Assembly (NCBI GenBank): GCA_003313425.1
Contig: NHZP01000065.1
Location: 124,001-188,000, forward strand
Direction of reading: 5' to 3'
Length of the DNA: 64,000 nt
DNA from: Pseudopyrenochaeta lycopersici
Taxonomy: Eukaryota; Ascomycota; Dothideomycetes; Pleosporales; Pseudopyrenochaetaceae
Part shown: positions 49,166 to 59,760 of the stretch, one piece after another
Numbering within the stretch: the first letter of the stretch is position 1
Layout of the letters: each line of letters begins with the position of its first letter
Notes under the pieces: generated by a model
What the model was told of the DNA's origin: nothing
Seen by the model: the letters and a program-made list of their open reading frames with translations, nothing else
Databases searched by the model: none
Program-made: the position numbers and the translations under genes

Positions 49166-52100
49166 CTGTTTTTTAGTAGAGAGAGAGGAATAAGAGGTAG
49201 AGAAAGCGTCTGATTTAGGAGAAGAGGAGGGTAGGTAGACTCGTTAGTGCAGAAAAGAAGTTAAGCGCAGCGGAACAAGAGGGTAAGGGTAAGGAAGAAA
49301 GGGTAAGTAGAGGGCCCGTTAGCTGTTATAAAGAGAAGAGAGGGCAGCTGTAAAGCGTAGAAGAAGGGGGCGTAGTATAAAATTCTGTTAGGGTTAGAAC
49401 TAAAATTAGAAAGATAACACCGTAGAAGAAGAGAGATACGCGTAAGGTGTTACACGAAGAAGTATTATAAGAAAGAGAGAAGTATATAGAGAACCGCTTA
49501 GGTTAGGAGATAAATAAGATAGTAAAAGGCAACCGCTTAGATTAAAAGAAGAAGACAAGAAAGAAGAAGAATAGTAGGAAGATAAAATTATAGACAAAGA
49601 AAAGATATAAGAAAAGAGAAAGAGAAAGAGAAAGAAGTAGATAAATATATTAGTAGAGTTATTAGTATAGTAAATTAGTAAAAGTAAAAGTAAATAAAAA
49701 TAAAAATAATAAATTAATAAAATAGTACAAGGGTTAGAGATAAGGTAAAACGTGTTAGATTTAAATAGAGAGAAACGCATAAATAGTATAGTAGTAATAG
49801 AGTAGGTAGAGATAAGGGTAAGTAAGAGGAAAATAAGAATAAAAAAAAATATAAGAATAAGGTAGAATTTAGAGAATAAAAGTAGATAGAGAAGAGATTA
49901 TTATATAGGATAGGGAGTTATTAAAGAAGAAGAAGAGTACGTAGAAAGAAATTATAACAGAATTAGAGTTTAATAGATTAAAAGTTAGTAAAGAGTAATT
50001 TTTAAGGTAGAGGTATAGTATTTTAAAGTAGAAGAAGAGAGTAGAAAAGTGTATAGAGAAAAGAAGTAGAGAGTTAGTAGAAGTTAGAAGGAGAAGAAAA
50101 AGAGTTATTAAAGAAAAAAGAAAAGTAGGATTAAAGTTTTTAATTTATTTAGGTTTAGTGTTAAAAGTATTTAGAGTTAAGAAGAAGGTAGAAGAGGAAA
50201 AGAGTTAGAGTAAGAGAAGTTTAGTAGTATAAAGAGGAGTAAAAAGAGGGGAGGAGGGGAAGATTAAGTTTTAGAAGAAGTAAAGAGTAAAGAAGACGAG
50301 AGTAGAATTTAAGGTTATAAGGGTAGTAGGAGTAAAAAGAAAAAGTAGAGGATAGTATAAAGGAAAAGAGTTAAAAAGAAGGAAAGGTAGAGGTTTAAGA
50401 AGAGTAAAAAAGAGAAGGAGGTAGAGAGTAAAGAGTAGGAAGGGAGAAAGTAGAAGTAGGGGGGTGTAGAAGAGTAGGAGAGGGTTAGAGTTAAAAGAAA
50501 GAGGTAAAGGAGAAGGTTAACGAGAAGAAGAGAAGGTCAAAGAAGGTAAAAAAGGTTAGTTAAAAGTAGGTATAAGTAAAGAAGGGAAAGAAAGAAAGGT
50601 AGAAGTTTAAAGAGAAAGAAAGTTATAAGAAGAGTAAAAAAAAAAGTAAAAAGAGAGTTTTAAAAAGAGAAAAAAGAGTAAGGAGGTAAAAGCAGAAGTT
50701 AAGTAAAAAGAAAGAAAAGTAGTAAAGGGTTAAAGTTATAGAAAGGGTAAAGATTATAGATATTAAAAAGGATAGAGTAGGAGGAGAGGAAGGATAAGTA
50801 TTAGAAGAGGAGAAAAGAGGTTAAGAGAGTGTAAAGGTAAGAGTTTAGAAGGTAAAGAGAGTTAGAGTAGTAAGAAATATTAAAGGGGTTAGTTAAAAGT
50901 AAGAAAAGAAAAGTAGAAGGTAAAAAAAGTAGAGGAGTAGAGTTATAAAAGTAGTAGAAAAAAGAGAAAAAAAGAGTAAGAGAAGAGTAAAAGGGGAGAA
51001 AGAAAACAAGAAAAGAGTTAGTAGAAGAAAAGAGAGTTATAGTTTTAGAAGAGAGTAAGGGAGAGAGAGAGAGAGTAAAAAAAGAGAGGGGTAGAGTTTT
51101 AGAAGAGAGAGAGTTAGTTAGAAGGTTAAGGAGGGGTAGAGGGGGAGTTAAAGGGAGAAAGAGAGAGTAAAGTAAGTAGAGAAAAAAAAGGAGAGGATTA
51201 GCAGGAAAATATAAGTAGAGAAGGGGGTTTAAAGAGAGAAAAGAGAAGAGAGAAAAGAGAAGAGAGAAAAGAGAAGAGAGAAAAGAGAAGAGAGAAAAGA
51301 GAAGAGAGAAAAGAGAAGAGAGAAAAGAGAAGAGAGAAAAGAGAAGAGAGAAAAGAGAAGAGAGAAGAGAGAAGAGGTAGAATAGAAGTAAAGGAAGAAA
51401 GGAGAGAGTTAGGGTTTAAAGAGAAAGAGAAGGTTAGAGTTATAAGAAGAGGGAAGTTTAAGTTTAAGAGAAAGGAAGGAAGTTATAGAGAAAAGGGAGA
51501 AGAAGAGGAGGGAGAGGGAATAAGAAGAAAAGGGTGAGTAAGTTAGGGTTAAGAAGGTAAGTAAGGTAAGGTAAAGTAAGGGTAGAGAAAAAGGGGGGAG
51601 GTAGAAAGTAAGGAAGAGAGAGTTAGGGTTAAAGAAGAAAAAGGTAGAAAGAGAGAGTAAAAAGGGTTAGAAAGGGTTAGAGTAAGGGTAGGTAAAGTAG
51701 AGAAAGAGAGGTAAAAGGTAAAAGGTAAAAGAGAGGGAGTAGAGAGAGTAGTAGAGAGGAGAAGGGAAAGAAAGAAGAGGTTATAGTAAGAGTTAAAAGG
51801 GGATTAAAGGTATAGAAGAGGTAAGAGTAAAGTTAGAAGAGTAGTAGAGGGTGTAAGGAAGGTAGGGTTAAGAAAGAAGGTAGTAAGGGTGAGAGAAAGG
51901 AAAAGAGTAAGAGGGTTAGGGTTTTAGAAGAAAGAGAGGGTTAGGGGTTAAAAAGTAGAAAGAGTAAGAAAAAGAAAGGTTAAAAGGAAAGGAGAAGTAA
52001 GGGAAGTTAAAGAGTTAAAAAGGAGTAAATATAAAGAAAAAGGGAGTAAAGAGTAGGGTTAAGTAAAGGAAAAGAGAAAAAAAGTAGAAAAAGGGTAGGA

Positions 52101-54560
52101 GAAAGTAAAATAGGTAGAAAGAAAAAAAAAGAGTAGAGAAGAGTAGTTTAGAAGTTAAAAGAAAGGTTAGAGAGTTTAGAAGTAAAAGTTTAGAAAGATA
52201 GCATAAGTATAGGTAGAGAAGTAAAAGAAAATATTAGGAAGAGGTAAGAGAGAAAGAGTAAGAGGAAAGAAAAGTTAGGTAAGAGAGGAGTTAGGGTTAT
52301 AGAGGAGGTTAAAAAGGTAGAAGGTTAAAAAAGAGTAAAGAGGTTAAAAAAAGAGTAGTAAAGAGGTAGAGTTAGTTAAATTAAAAGTAGGAGTAAGTTT
52401 TAGGAGTAGTAAGGAAAAAAAGAAAGAGGATGTTTAAAGAGGGAAAAAAGGGTAAAGAGATTAAAAAGTAAGTAAGATAAAGAGAAAGAGTTATAGTAAA
52501 GAAGTAGGGTTTTTTTTTAGAGAGAGTAGAGTAGGGAAAGTTAAAGGAAAAGAAAAAGAGAAAAGAGAGGTAGTTAGAAAAAAGTAAGAGGAAAGAAAAA
52601 GAAAGGGGGGTGTTAAAAAGAGAGTTAAAGTAGAAAGAGAGGGGTAAGAGAGGAGGGTTTAGAGTAAAGGAAGGATTAAGGTTAGAGTATAAAAAGAGGG
52701 TTAGGGTTTTAGAGGAGAGAAAGAGTTAGGGTTTTAAGAGAAAAAGAGTAGGGGAAAAAGAGAGAGTTAAAGAGAGAAAGTAGAAAAAGGGGTTTTTTTT
52801 AGTAAAAAGAAGAGTAGAGTAAAGTAAAGTAAAGAAGGGGAGGAAAAGTAAGAGTAAAGGGAAAAAGTAGAGGAAGTAGCAAAAGTGTAGTTTAAGTAAA
52901 AAAGGAGTAAAAGTATTAAGAGTAGAAAGGGGTTTAAAGAGGGTAGTAAGTAGAAGAAGTAAAGAAAAAAGTAAAGAAAAAAGTAAAGAAAAAGAGAAGA
53001 GAGTTGTGTTAGAAAGGTAGAAAGGGTAGAAAGAAGGTAGAAAAGTAAGAGTAAAGAGTAGGAAAGGGAGGGAGAAAGAGAGAGGGTAAGGGAGAGGGAG
53101 AGAGTAAGGGAGAGGGTGAGGGTTTTAGGAGAAGGAGAGGGTTAAGGTTTTAAGAAAAGGAAGAAGTAAAGGTGTTAAAGAAAGGGAAGGAGTTAAAGAG
53201 AGAGGGGGAGAGAAGTTAAGTAGTAGAAAGAAGAGTAAAAAGAGAGTAAGGAAAAAGTAAGGTGTTTAAGGGAAGTAAGGTAGTAGGGAAAGAGTAAAGA
53301 AAGAGAAGAAAAAGAAAGGGTTTTTTTTTTAAGAAAGGAGGGTAAGAGTAAAAGAGGAAGAAAGTATAAGAGAGAGGTTAGAGTTATAGGAAAGGGTAAG
53401 GGGGTTAGTTAAAAGAGAGAAAAGAGGAGTAAAAGTAGAGGAAAAAGAGAAGGTAAGAGTAAGAAGAAGAAGTAGAGAGAAAGTAAAGGAAGTTTAGAAA
53501 GGAAAGTAAGTTATAAAAAGAAGAGAGTAGAGAGTAGGTATAAGTGTAAAAAGGGAAGTAAAGAAAAGTAGGAGGGAAAAAAAGTAGAGAGGTAAAGTTA
53601 TAAAAGTAGTAGAAAAAGGGAAAGAAGAGTAAAGGAAAAAAAGAGGAAAGTAAGTAAAAAAGAAAAAAGTTAGGGAAGGGAAGAGGAGGTAGAAGAAAAG
53701 GGTTATTAAGAAGTAAAAAAGGGTGTTAAAAAGGAAGAAAAGAGTAAGAGAGAGAGAGAGAGGTTAAAAGGGGTAGGAGTGTAGTAGAGTAAGAAAGGGA
53801 GGGTTAAGGTTATAAGAGAAAGAGGAGGTTAGAGTTATAAGAAGAGAGAAGTTTAAGTTAAAGGTAAAGGAAGGAGTTGTAGAGAAGAAGGAGAAGGATA
53901 GGAAGGAGAAGAAAAAGGTAAAGAGGAGGAAAGAGAGGGTAAGTAAGTAAGGGAAGGTGTAAAGAGTTGGAGTAGAGGTAAAGAAAAAGTAGAGAGGTAG
54001 AAGGTAAGAAAGAGAGTTAGGGTTTTAAGAGAGAGAGGGTTAGGGTTTTAAGAAAAAGAAAGGAGGGGAAAAGGAGAGAGTTAAAGGGAGAAAGTAGAGG
54101 AGGGTAAGTTTAAGAGAATAAAGGGTAGAAGTATTAGAAGGAGTAGAAAAAGGTTTAAAAAGGGTAGTAAGTAGAAGAAGTAAAGAAAAAGAGGAGAGAG
54201 TTTTAGAAGAAAGGTAGGAAAGGTAGAAAGAAGGTAAAAGTAAGAGTAAAGAGTAGAAAAGAGAGGGAGAAAGTAAGAGTAAGGGTAAGAGAGAGAGTAA
54301 GAGGGTTAGGGAGAGAGTAGGAGGGTTAGGGAGAGAGTGGGAGGGTTAGGGTTTTAGGAGAGAAAGAGTAAAGTTTGTAAGGGAAAGAGAAGGAAAAGGT
54401 TATAGAAGAGAAAGTAAAGGAAGGTTAGAAAGAGGAAAGGGTAGAGAAAAGGGTAAGAAGAAAAAGAGAAAGAGGAAGAAAGGGAGGGGTAAAAAGTAGA
54501 GTAGGGTTAAAAAGGAGGAAAGGTAAAAAGAGTTAAGAGTAGGAGTAGGGAAGAGGGAGG
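49166..54560. repeat. C-depleted purine-rich tract
   Basis: More than 5 kb in which C is almost absent from this strand, while A, G and (mostly in TTA, TAG, GTT words) T remain. From about 49900 on whole lines contain no C. It is built from degenerate AAGAGTAAG, AGGTAGAG and GGGTTAGGG-like words. No coding frame is credible. Possible origins are listed under findings. Confidence 0.9.
51232..51372 (+). repeat. 14-bp homopurine tandem repeat
   Basis: About ten copies of GAAAAGAGAAGAGA, pure A/G on this strand. Such a mirror-like homopurine tract can form triplex DNA. Confidence 0.85.
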
Positions 54561-54993
54561 AAGTAGAGGATAAGGGAGAGGGAGAGAGTAAGGGAGAGGT
54601 AGAGGGTGAGGGGGAGTAAGGGTGGGGGTGAGGGTAAGGGAGAGGTAGAGGGTAAGGGAGAGTAAGGGTGAGGGTGAGGGTTAGGGAGAGGTAGAGGGTG
54701 AGGGAGAGTGAGGGTTAGGGAGAGTAAGGGTTAGGGAGAGGTAGAGGGTTAGGGAGAGGTAGAGGGTGAGGGAGAGTAAGGGTAAGAGTGAGGGTGAGGG
54801 AGAGTGAGGGTTAGGGAGAGGTAGAGGGTAAGAGTAAGGGAGAGGGTTAGGGAGAGGTAGAGGGTGAGGGAGAGTAAGGGTAAGGGTGAGGGTGAGGGAG
54901 AGTAAGAGTGAGGGTAAGGGAGAGGGAGGGTAAGAGTAAGAGTAAGAGTGAGGGTTAGGGTTTTAAGAGAGAGAGAGGGTTAGGGTTAGGGTT
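54561..54993 (+). repeat. Degenerate telomere-like GGG repeat tract
   Basis: Dense GGGTGAGGG, GGGTAAGGG, GGGTTAGGG and GGGAGAGGT words, ending in perfect telomere repeats (54977-54993) at the first array unit. Strong G-quadruplex potential. Orientation TTAGGG on + puts the telomere to the right. Confidence 0.85.
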
Positions 54994-55009
54994 CCTTTCA
55001 CTAGAAAGT

Positions 55010-55140
55010 TGTCAAGTGGTCAGGAGCCTTGTGCTCGGGACCACGACGGCTTTACATCTAAGCAGGGCCTCGAGTGGAACGAGAAGCGAAGCGTTAAACC
55101 ACCTGGGGTTTAGGGCCTCTGCCCCCTGTAAGCGCTAGCC
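55010..55140 (+). ncRNA. Conserved structured region, unit 1
   Basis: Helix A: GTGGTC..GACCAC enclosing GAGC CTTGT GCTC. Helix B: TAAACC ACCTGG GGTTTA. Helix C: GCAG..CTGC around GGGCC. Compared with the other units the arms change in a compensating way. Whether it acts as RNA or as folded DNA is not known. Confidence 0.55.
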
Positions 55141-55230
55141 TTTTTGTCACGTGGAGGCGGGAACACATGGAGTGGGCAGTATGTCTCTTTCTACGGAGTA
55201 GTGTATCTTGGCGGAGCTTGAGGTAGGTAG

Positions 55231-55266
55231 TATTTATATGCGCGCTCTGGCCGATATGTAGCGCGC
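55231..55266 (+). promoter_or_regulatory. Rep promoter: TATA box and palindrome
   Basis: TATTTATAT (55231-55239) is followed by a 7-bp inverted repeat, GCGCGCT (55240-55246) with AGCGCGC (55260-55266), just upstream of the Rep ATG. Initiator proteins often bind their own promoter, so this is a candidate operator (inference). Confidence 0.5.
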
Positions 55267-55283
55267 TATCGTGGAGCGATATT

Positions 55284-56462
55284 ATGGCGGAGCCTACAGT
55301 AGAGACGTGCGATATTTCTACGGTGGGACCGTCGTCCAGGCGGACATCTTTTGCGTCTTTGTTTTCGTGTAGTACGCAAGGAAGTGCGTCGAGCGTAGTC
55401 GATGACCTCCCGGATGGGTGTGGGGAAAGGGAAGCTTTCGCGTTGAGGGTCAACGTTGTTCTTGTAACGTGGTCACAGAGTCGTCTGGAGGACGCGTCCG
55501 AATTTTACAATCTTCTTCAGGAGCGGATGCCTCCTGGTACGGAGATTTACGGTTGTCAAGAGCGCCATGAGGATGGGAAGCCTCATTATCACGCAGTGTT
55601 TCGGTTCACGCGTCGGACGAATTGGGTGGATGCACACCAACATTTTCGAATTTATCTGTCTGATGGCACAGTGGATACAGAGGCTATTCGGTTCTCGGTG
55701 CCTCGCCCGTATCAGCGGGAGTCTGATTTTTTGGAAAACACACAGAATTACTGTTTTAAGTATGATGATTCGGTGTTTTTTGGGACGAGGATCGAGTCAC
55801 TCAGTAGTTCTGAGTCTCGGAAGCGCAAGTTCGCTGAGGTGCTGGTGGAACCTGATTACATTAAAGCGAAACGGATGTTGATGGAACTGGATCCTATGGG
55901 ATTTATCAAGTTTTATAACGCGTACTCGTCCTATCTGGCTAACGAGAAGAAAGGCACGCCTGGACGAGGGTGGGTAGACTCTGGGGAACCCCTGAAGCAA
56001 TGGCGTGTCCCGGTCGCCATGGAGGATTGGCGGAAAAGTTACATTGGGGGGTCATATAAGGGTAGACCTGTCCCCCTCATTCTTGTTGGTCCATCGAGGC
56101 TAGGAAAGACAGAATGGGCTTTGCGTGCAGGGCCCAAGCCCATGGCCATGTCCAATCAGTGGAACCTTGGTAATTATGACCAGGATGCGTCGCATCTCGT
56201 GTTAAACGACATCGATTTCAGCAATTTTGGGTCTGGTAAGTACCGGTATTGGCGAGAAATACTTGGTGGGCAGGCTTGTATTGATGCGCACGATCGGTAT
56301 ACGAAAACACGGAATTTGAGTTGGGGATTTCCAGTCATTGTAACGTGCAATGCAGATAATGACCCTCGGAAAGTTCCTGACATTGCGGCGTATCTGAAGC
56401 ATGCGCCTTGTGTTGTGGTTGAGTTGGCGGATCTACTGTATGTAGATGACGATCTAGCGTAG
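55284..56462 (+). CDS. rep: CRESS-type replication initiator (Rep): HUH endonuclease plus SF3 helicase
   Basis: Intact 392-aa protein expected to nick the origin, bind its 5' end through a Tyr, and unwind DNA for rolling-circle replication in the nucleus. HUH motifs: I VLVTWSQ (59-66), II PHYHAVFRF (100-108, two His), III NYCFKY (155-160, Tyr156 with Lys159). SF3 helicase: Walker A GPSRLGKT (269-276), Walker B HLVLNDIDF (304-312), motif C IVTCNAD (352-358). Length and order match geminivirus/genomovirus-type Reps; motif I is unusual (TWSQ), so family is open. The basic stretch SRKRKF (178-183) may be a nuclear signal. Single exon, no stop, no RIP-type damage. It is the only Rep in the visible array and would have to serve the other units in trans. 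Confidence 0.93.
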   Translation: MAEPTVETCDISTVGPSSRRTSFASLFSCSTQGSASSVVDDLPDGCGEREAFALRVNVVLVTWSQSRLEDASEFYNLLQERMPPGTEIYGCQERHEDGKPHYHAVFRFTRRTNWVDAHQHFRIYLSDGTVDTEAIRFSVPRPYQRESDFLENTQNYCFKYDDSVFFGTRIESLSSSESRKRKFAEVLVEPDYIKAKRMLMELDPMGFIKFYNAYSSYLANEKKGTPGRGWVDSGEPLKQWRVPVAMEDWRKSYIGGSYKGRPVPLILVGPSRLGKTEWALRAGPKPMAMSNQWNLGNYDQDASHLVLNDIDFSNFGSGKYRYWREILGGQACIDAHDRYTKTRNLSWGFPVIVTCNADNDPRKVPDIAAYLKHAPCVVVELADLLYVDDDLA

Positions 56463-56531
56463 ATAGATAGAATGAAAAATGGCTATGTCCATTTTCGTGG
56501 TGGCGGTGCGGGTCGCGCACAGGCCAGAACT

Positions 56532-56596
56532 CAACTTTTCTAGTGTGGCGCAGCCTATATATGATTAGGGTTAGGGTTCCTTTCACTAGAAAGTTG
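56532..56596. other. Junction stem-loop between units 1 and 2, with two telomere repeats in the loop
   Basis: Left arm CAACTTTTCTAGTG (one extra T), right arm CACTAGAAAGTTG (56584-56596). The loop holds TATATATGATT, then AGGGTT twice (56567-56578), then CCTTT. Confidence 0.8.
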
Positions 56597-56725
56597 TCAA
56601 GTGGTCAGGAGCCTTGCGCTCCTTACCCTTGCCACTTTACAATTAAGCAGGGCCGGCGAGTGGAACGAGTAGCGAAGCGGTAGTCTTGAATAAGACTAGG
56701 GCCTCTGCACTTAGTAAGCAACACA
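56595..56725 (+). ncRNA. Conserved structured region, unit 2
   Basis: Helix A: AAGTGG (56599-56604) with CCACTT (56632-56637), inside it GGAGC CTTGC GCTCC. Helix B: TAGTCTT GAAT AAGACTA (56681-56698). Helix C: GCAG (56647-56650) with CTGC (56705-56708). Confidence 0.6.
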
Positions 56726-56774
56726 GCGCACGGACGTAGCGCGAGATCATCTGATCTGTGGGTTGCCACATTCT

Positions 56775-56896
56775 TCAGATTTTTTATCTGATTGGTCTAT
56801 GGATATGGAGGCAGGGAGTGTGCAGGACCCTGCTAACTAGGGACTAACACATCTTGGCGGGGCCAAGGGTCTGGGAGACAGATTGAGATATATAAG
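56775..56896 (+). promoter_or_regulatory. Promoter of unit 2 gene
   Basis: Hairpin CAGAT..ATCTG runs into ATTGGTCTATG (inverted CCAAT box, 56791-56795). TATATAAG at 56889-56896 is about 110 bp before the ATG. Confidence 0.65.
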
Positions 56897-57003
56897 AGAG
56901 GGGAGCGCCCTCCTATCTCTAATATCAACGGAGGTGTGCTTTGTTCGGTTCAGTTGTAGTCACTACATAGTGAACGTATTGTACGTAAGTAGTAGCGGTA
57001 GCT

Positions 57004-57781
57004 ATGGCGATGGAGTCGTTGCACGGAGTTGGCGTTTTCAGAGAACGTAGTATATTGTGTAGTAACAAGATGCCGGCGGGTACGTCGAGCGAAGCGTTTG
57101 CAGGGAGTGAAGAGCAGATGGAATGGGTGCGGAGTCACATTCCCGGTAGGTACTTCTTTCTCCTCGGGAAGTTAGTATCCTTTAACTGACACTGGGACAG
57201 AGTTTGTGGAACAAGGTGTTTCTCTTACATGTCATGTAAACCCGTGGGGGGCACGGTGTTGGTGGTCAACGAAGGAGAGTGGGAAGCTCTCTCGCGAATG
57301 TGTAGAGGAACAGCACAGTCCGTGTCTTAATGATTACGAAGTGATTGGCGCGGGCGGCGACAGGAGACGGGCGCTCCTTGTGTTCAAGGTGGACATCTTG
57401 GTAGGAGATGAATTGCAGAGCAATGTTGCGTTTGCGCAACTCTCTTTAGAGACACTGGAGGTGTTCCTGCAGGATGTTTTACCTCGTGTCTACTCGCTTG
57501 AAGAGAATTCGGTGGATACCTATATTGTGGACGATTTGTTCCACTCGTTAAACGTCGGGTGTTACTCTACGACGGTAGGGTGCGGATGCACGCGTTCTGA
57601 TATTTGTATGAAGTGCGCGCCGGTGAGGATAGAGCGTGCTAGGTTTATCGTGCTCCACAGATTTACCTCTGTTTATCCGTTTGGCTTGGGGAGGTGGTTT
57701 GATGGAATCAGCGATGCAGCAGGGACTGTGTACCCGTCGGGAAAAAACTGGTTGAGTTGTTCCCATAGCCGTGTTCTGTAG
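57004..57781 (+). CDS. Array Cys-motif family protein, unit 2, two exons
   Basis: Family not recognised. Exons 57004-57145 and 57201-57781 joined over a 55-bp intron (GTAGGT..GGACAG, phase 1); 240 aa. Exon 1 is variable and ends MEWVRSHIP, a block found before the intron in other units. Exon 2 begins EFVEQGVSLTC, then WWSTKESGKLSRECVEEQH, a hydrophobic-rich middle (LLVFKVDILV), the motif CGCTRSDICMKC (CxC-x5-CxxC, zinc-site-like) and a closing block RWFDGISDAAGTVYP..NWLSC. No signal peptide or membrane segment. The conserved splice phase across five units shows that the gene is used by a host with a spliceosome. Role unknown; a structural, regulatory or replication-accessory protein are all possible. 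Confidence 0.85.
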
Positions 57782-58124
57782 AGCACGATGTATTTTGTCT
57801 GGCCTGGAGGAGCTGCATTGAGGTAGACATAGTAGAGTTTTATTAACGATTTTATTGTAAAGGATGCAGAGGAAACGATAGGTATATGTGTGGAGAGCAA
57901 TTAGCGAGCATAGTGGTAATGCAGGTGTGGACCTGTTATGGCCGGCAGGTATTGAATTTACATTACGGGGTGTTGTAACGGAGTGTTGTTGTAGGACAAC
58001 CCAAAAAAAAACGGTAAGTCAAAAAAAAATCCCAAGTTTTTTTGGCTAAGTCCGATTTTGCTGTGGCTGGAGGGCCATGCTGGGTCACGTTTGCTGTGGC
58101 GCGGGGAGCGCACAGGCCCCGACT

Positions 58125-58178
58125 CAACTTTCTAGTGTGGCGAAAAGCCTATATATGATTCCTTTCACTAGAAAGTTG
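58125..58178. other. Junction stem-loop between units 2 and 3
   Basis: Perfect 13-bp arms CAACTTTCTAGTG (58125-58137) and CACTAGAAAGTTG (58166-58178). Loop contains a small GGCGAAAAGCC hairpin and TATATATGATT joined directly to CCTTT. Confidence 0.85.
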
Positions 58179-58305
58179 TCAAGTGGTCAGGAGCCTTGCG
58201 CTCGGGACCACGACGGCTTTACTCTAAGCTCTGGCCGTGACTGGAGGGAACAGCGAAGCGTTAAACCACCTGGGGTTTAGGGCAAGAGACCCCGGTAAGC
58301 AAAGC
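58177..58305 (+). ncRNA. Conserved structured region, unit 3
   Basis: Same fold as unit 1 (GTGGTC/GACCAC with GAGC/GCTC; TAAACC/GGTTTA), but helix C is CTCT with AGAG instead of GCAG with CTGC. Confidence 0.55.
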
Positions 58306-58352
58306 ATGACATGGATATGTGAGTCAGATGACCATGGGTTGCCACTCTTTTT

Positions 58353-58467
58353 ATCAATCAATCATTTGATTGGTCTATGAATATGGACGTAGGGACTAGG
58401 CAGTCCGCTGCTCTCTAGGGACTAGCGTGTCTTGGCAAAGAACAGGATGGATATGCCTATATATAAT
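58353..58467 (+). promoter_or_regulatory. Promoter of unit 3 gene
   Basis: Hairpin CAATC..GATTG leads into ATTGG (58369-58373); TATATATAA at 58459-58467, about 60 bp before the ATG at 58528. Confidence 0.65.
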
Positions 58468-58527
58468 AACAGAGAATCTGTTGCTACGGAGTGTGTTTTT
58501 ATAGAACACTTCTTTTACGATACTGTG

Positions 58528-59322
58528 ATGGAGTCACACGCTGGAGGCAGTAACGCGGTTATGGACGTTGGTGTACTGGGTGTCCACGTACGAAGTTGGC
58601 TGGACAGCCTTGTTGAAGGGGCTACTGTTCGTGTATTGTCACCATCTGACAATCACATGGAGTGGGTGCGGAGGCACATTCACAGTAAGTGGATACTTCC
58701 TTTCTTCTAGTTAGGGGGAGGTCCCCCAACTGACAGAGTAGTAGCGTTGGCGGAGTGCGGCGCGTCGGTCACGTGTGATGTGAAGTTCAATGGGGTTGTA
58801 TCTTGGTGGATCACCAAGGAGAGCGGATGCCTTCCTACCCAGTGTGTGGAGGAACAGCACACGGGGTGTTTAAACGCTTATAAGGAACTGTGTGCACGTA
58901 GTGTTCCTAGGCAGGCACTTCTCATCTGGAAGGTGAGTTTGTTGAGGGACTTTACTGTACGTAGTATGGTTGTCTTTGCAGAGCTGTCAGTAGAGACATT
59001 GGATGTGTTGGCGCGCAGTTTGCTGTGCCATCTTCATACACGGCGTGGAGACCTCGTGCAGGCGGAGGAGGTCGATACGCTCTTTGACGCACTTGATCAA
59101 GGGCGATTTTCCAGTAGCGTTGGATGCGGGTGCACCTGGACTATGGAGTGTGATGACTGTGGACTGCTGTATGAAGGGCAGCCACGTTTTACTCGTTGTG
59201 ATACGTTTAGTGGGATACGTTTAGGCGGAGAGAATAGGTGGTTTACTGGGCTCAGTGACGGAGCCGGTGTTGTAAAGCCTTCTAATCTCCCTTGGCTTAG
59301 TTGCGGACGCTCTAGGTTGTAG
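58528..59322 (+). CDS. Array Cys-motif family protein, unit 3, two exons
   Basis: Paralogue of the unit 2 protein. Exon 1 58528-58684 starts MESHAGGS (an upstream ATG at 58447 lies ahead of the TATA box and is not used) and ends MEWVRRHIH. Donor GTAAGT at 58685; acceptor most likely AG at 58738 (58741 is an in-frame alternative), so exon 2 is 58739-59322, about 246 aa. Blocks: ECGASVTC, WWITKESGCLPTQCVEEQH, CGCTWTMECDDC (CxC-x5-CxxC), RWFTGLSDGAGVVKP..PWLSC. Function unknown. Confidence 0.83.
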
Positions 59323-59717
59323 TCTGTACTCTTGTTATGCAAGAGAGTACAGTTATGACGTTAAGTGTAGTTCTTTTGGTAAGGTTGCTGTTGTAGAGTT
59401 ATTCTAAACAGTGGGTTACGAATTAAAAGTAAGTACTTGTATGCATTATGTTTTTAGTTTTCTTTTCTTTCAAACTGAAAAAAATAGGAGTTGGGTAGAG
59501 CAATGTATACTGAGTATATTTTATAGGAGTAGAATAATAGAGGGTTTGTGACGCCGAGCTTAGTCATCGAGGGTGGGAGCCCTTCAGATGGAACATCGAA
59601 TCTGCAGAAAAATTGGCTAAGTCCAATTTCCCTGTGGCTGACAGTCACGCAGGGTCACGTTAGCTGTGGCGCGGGGAGCGCAGACATGGGTCATGTTGGG
59701 GCACGGGCCCCCTCCGA

Positions 59718-59760
59718 CAACTTTCGAGTGCTATATATGATTCCTTTCACTAGAAAGTTG
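59718..59760. other. Junction stem-loop between units 3 and 4
   Basis: Arms CAACTTTCGAGTG and CACTAGAAAGTTG (one mismatch, 13 bp); the shortest loop type, CTATATATGATTCCTTT. Confidence 0.8.

Larger units (their letters stand above)
54994..56566 (+). mobile_element. Array unit 1 (Rep-encoding component)
   Basis: 1,573 bp from CCTTTCACTAG to TATATATGATT. Carries the shared stem-loop half-sites at both ends, the structured region, a TATA box and one gene, the Rep initiator. Followed by exactly two AGGGTT repeats before unit 2. No RIP damage. Confidence 0.85.
56579..58160 (+). mobile_element. Array unit 2
   Basis: 1,582 bp, same ends and layout as unit 1 but coding for the Cys-motif protein. 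Joined to unit 3 with no telomere repeat between. Confidence 0.85.
58161..59742 (+). mobile_element. Array unit 3
   Basis: 1,582 bp, same layout; no telomere repeat at either end. Confidence 0.85.

Noticed and set aside
49406..49780. Hydrophobic minus-strand frame
   Set aside because: Low-complexity Leu/Ser/Tyr translation of the C-depleted tract.
55284..56462. Helitron or parvovirus-type Rep
   Set aside because: Length, YxxK motif III and SF3 helicase order match CRESS-type Reps; no Helitron PIF1-type helicase, and no long terminal hairpins of the parvovirus kind.
57206..57781. Single-exon gene starting at GTG for the array protein
   Set aside because: A GTG start is unlikely in a fungal host, while joining the upstream ATG exon over a GT..AG intron works in the same phase in all five units.
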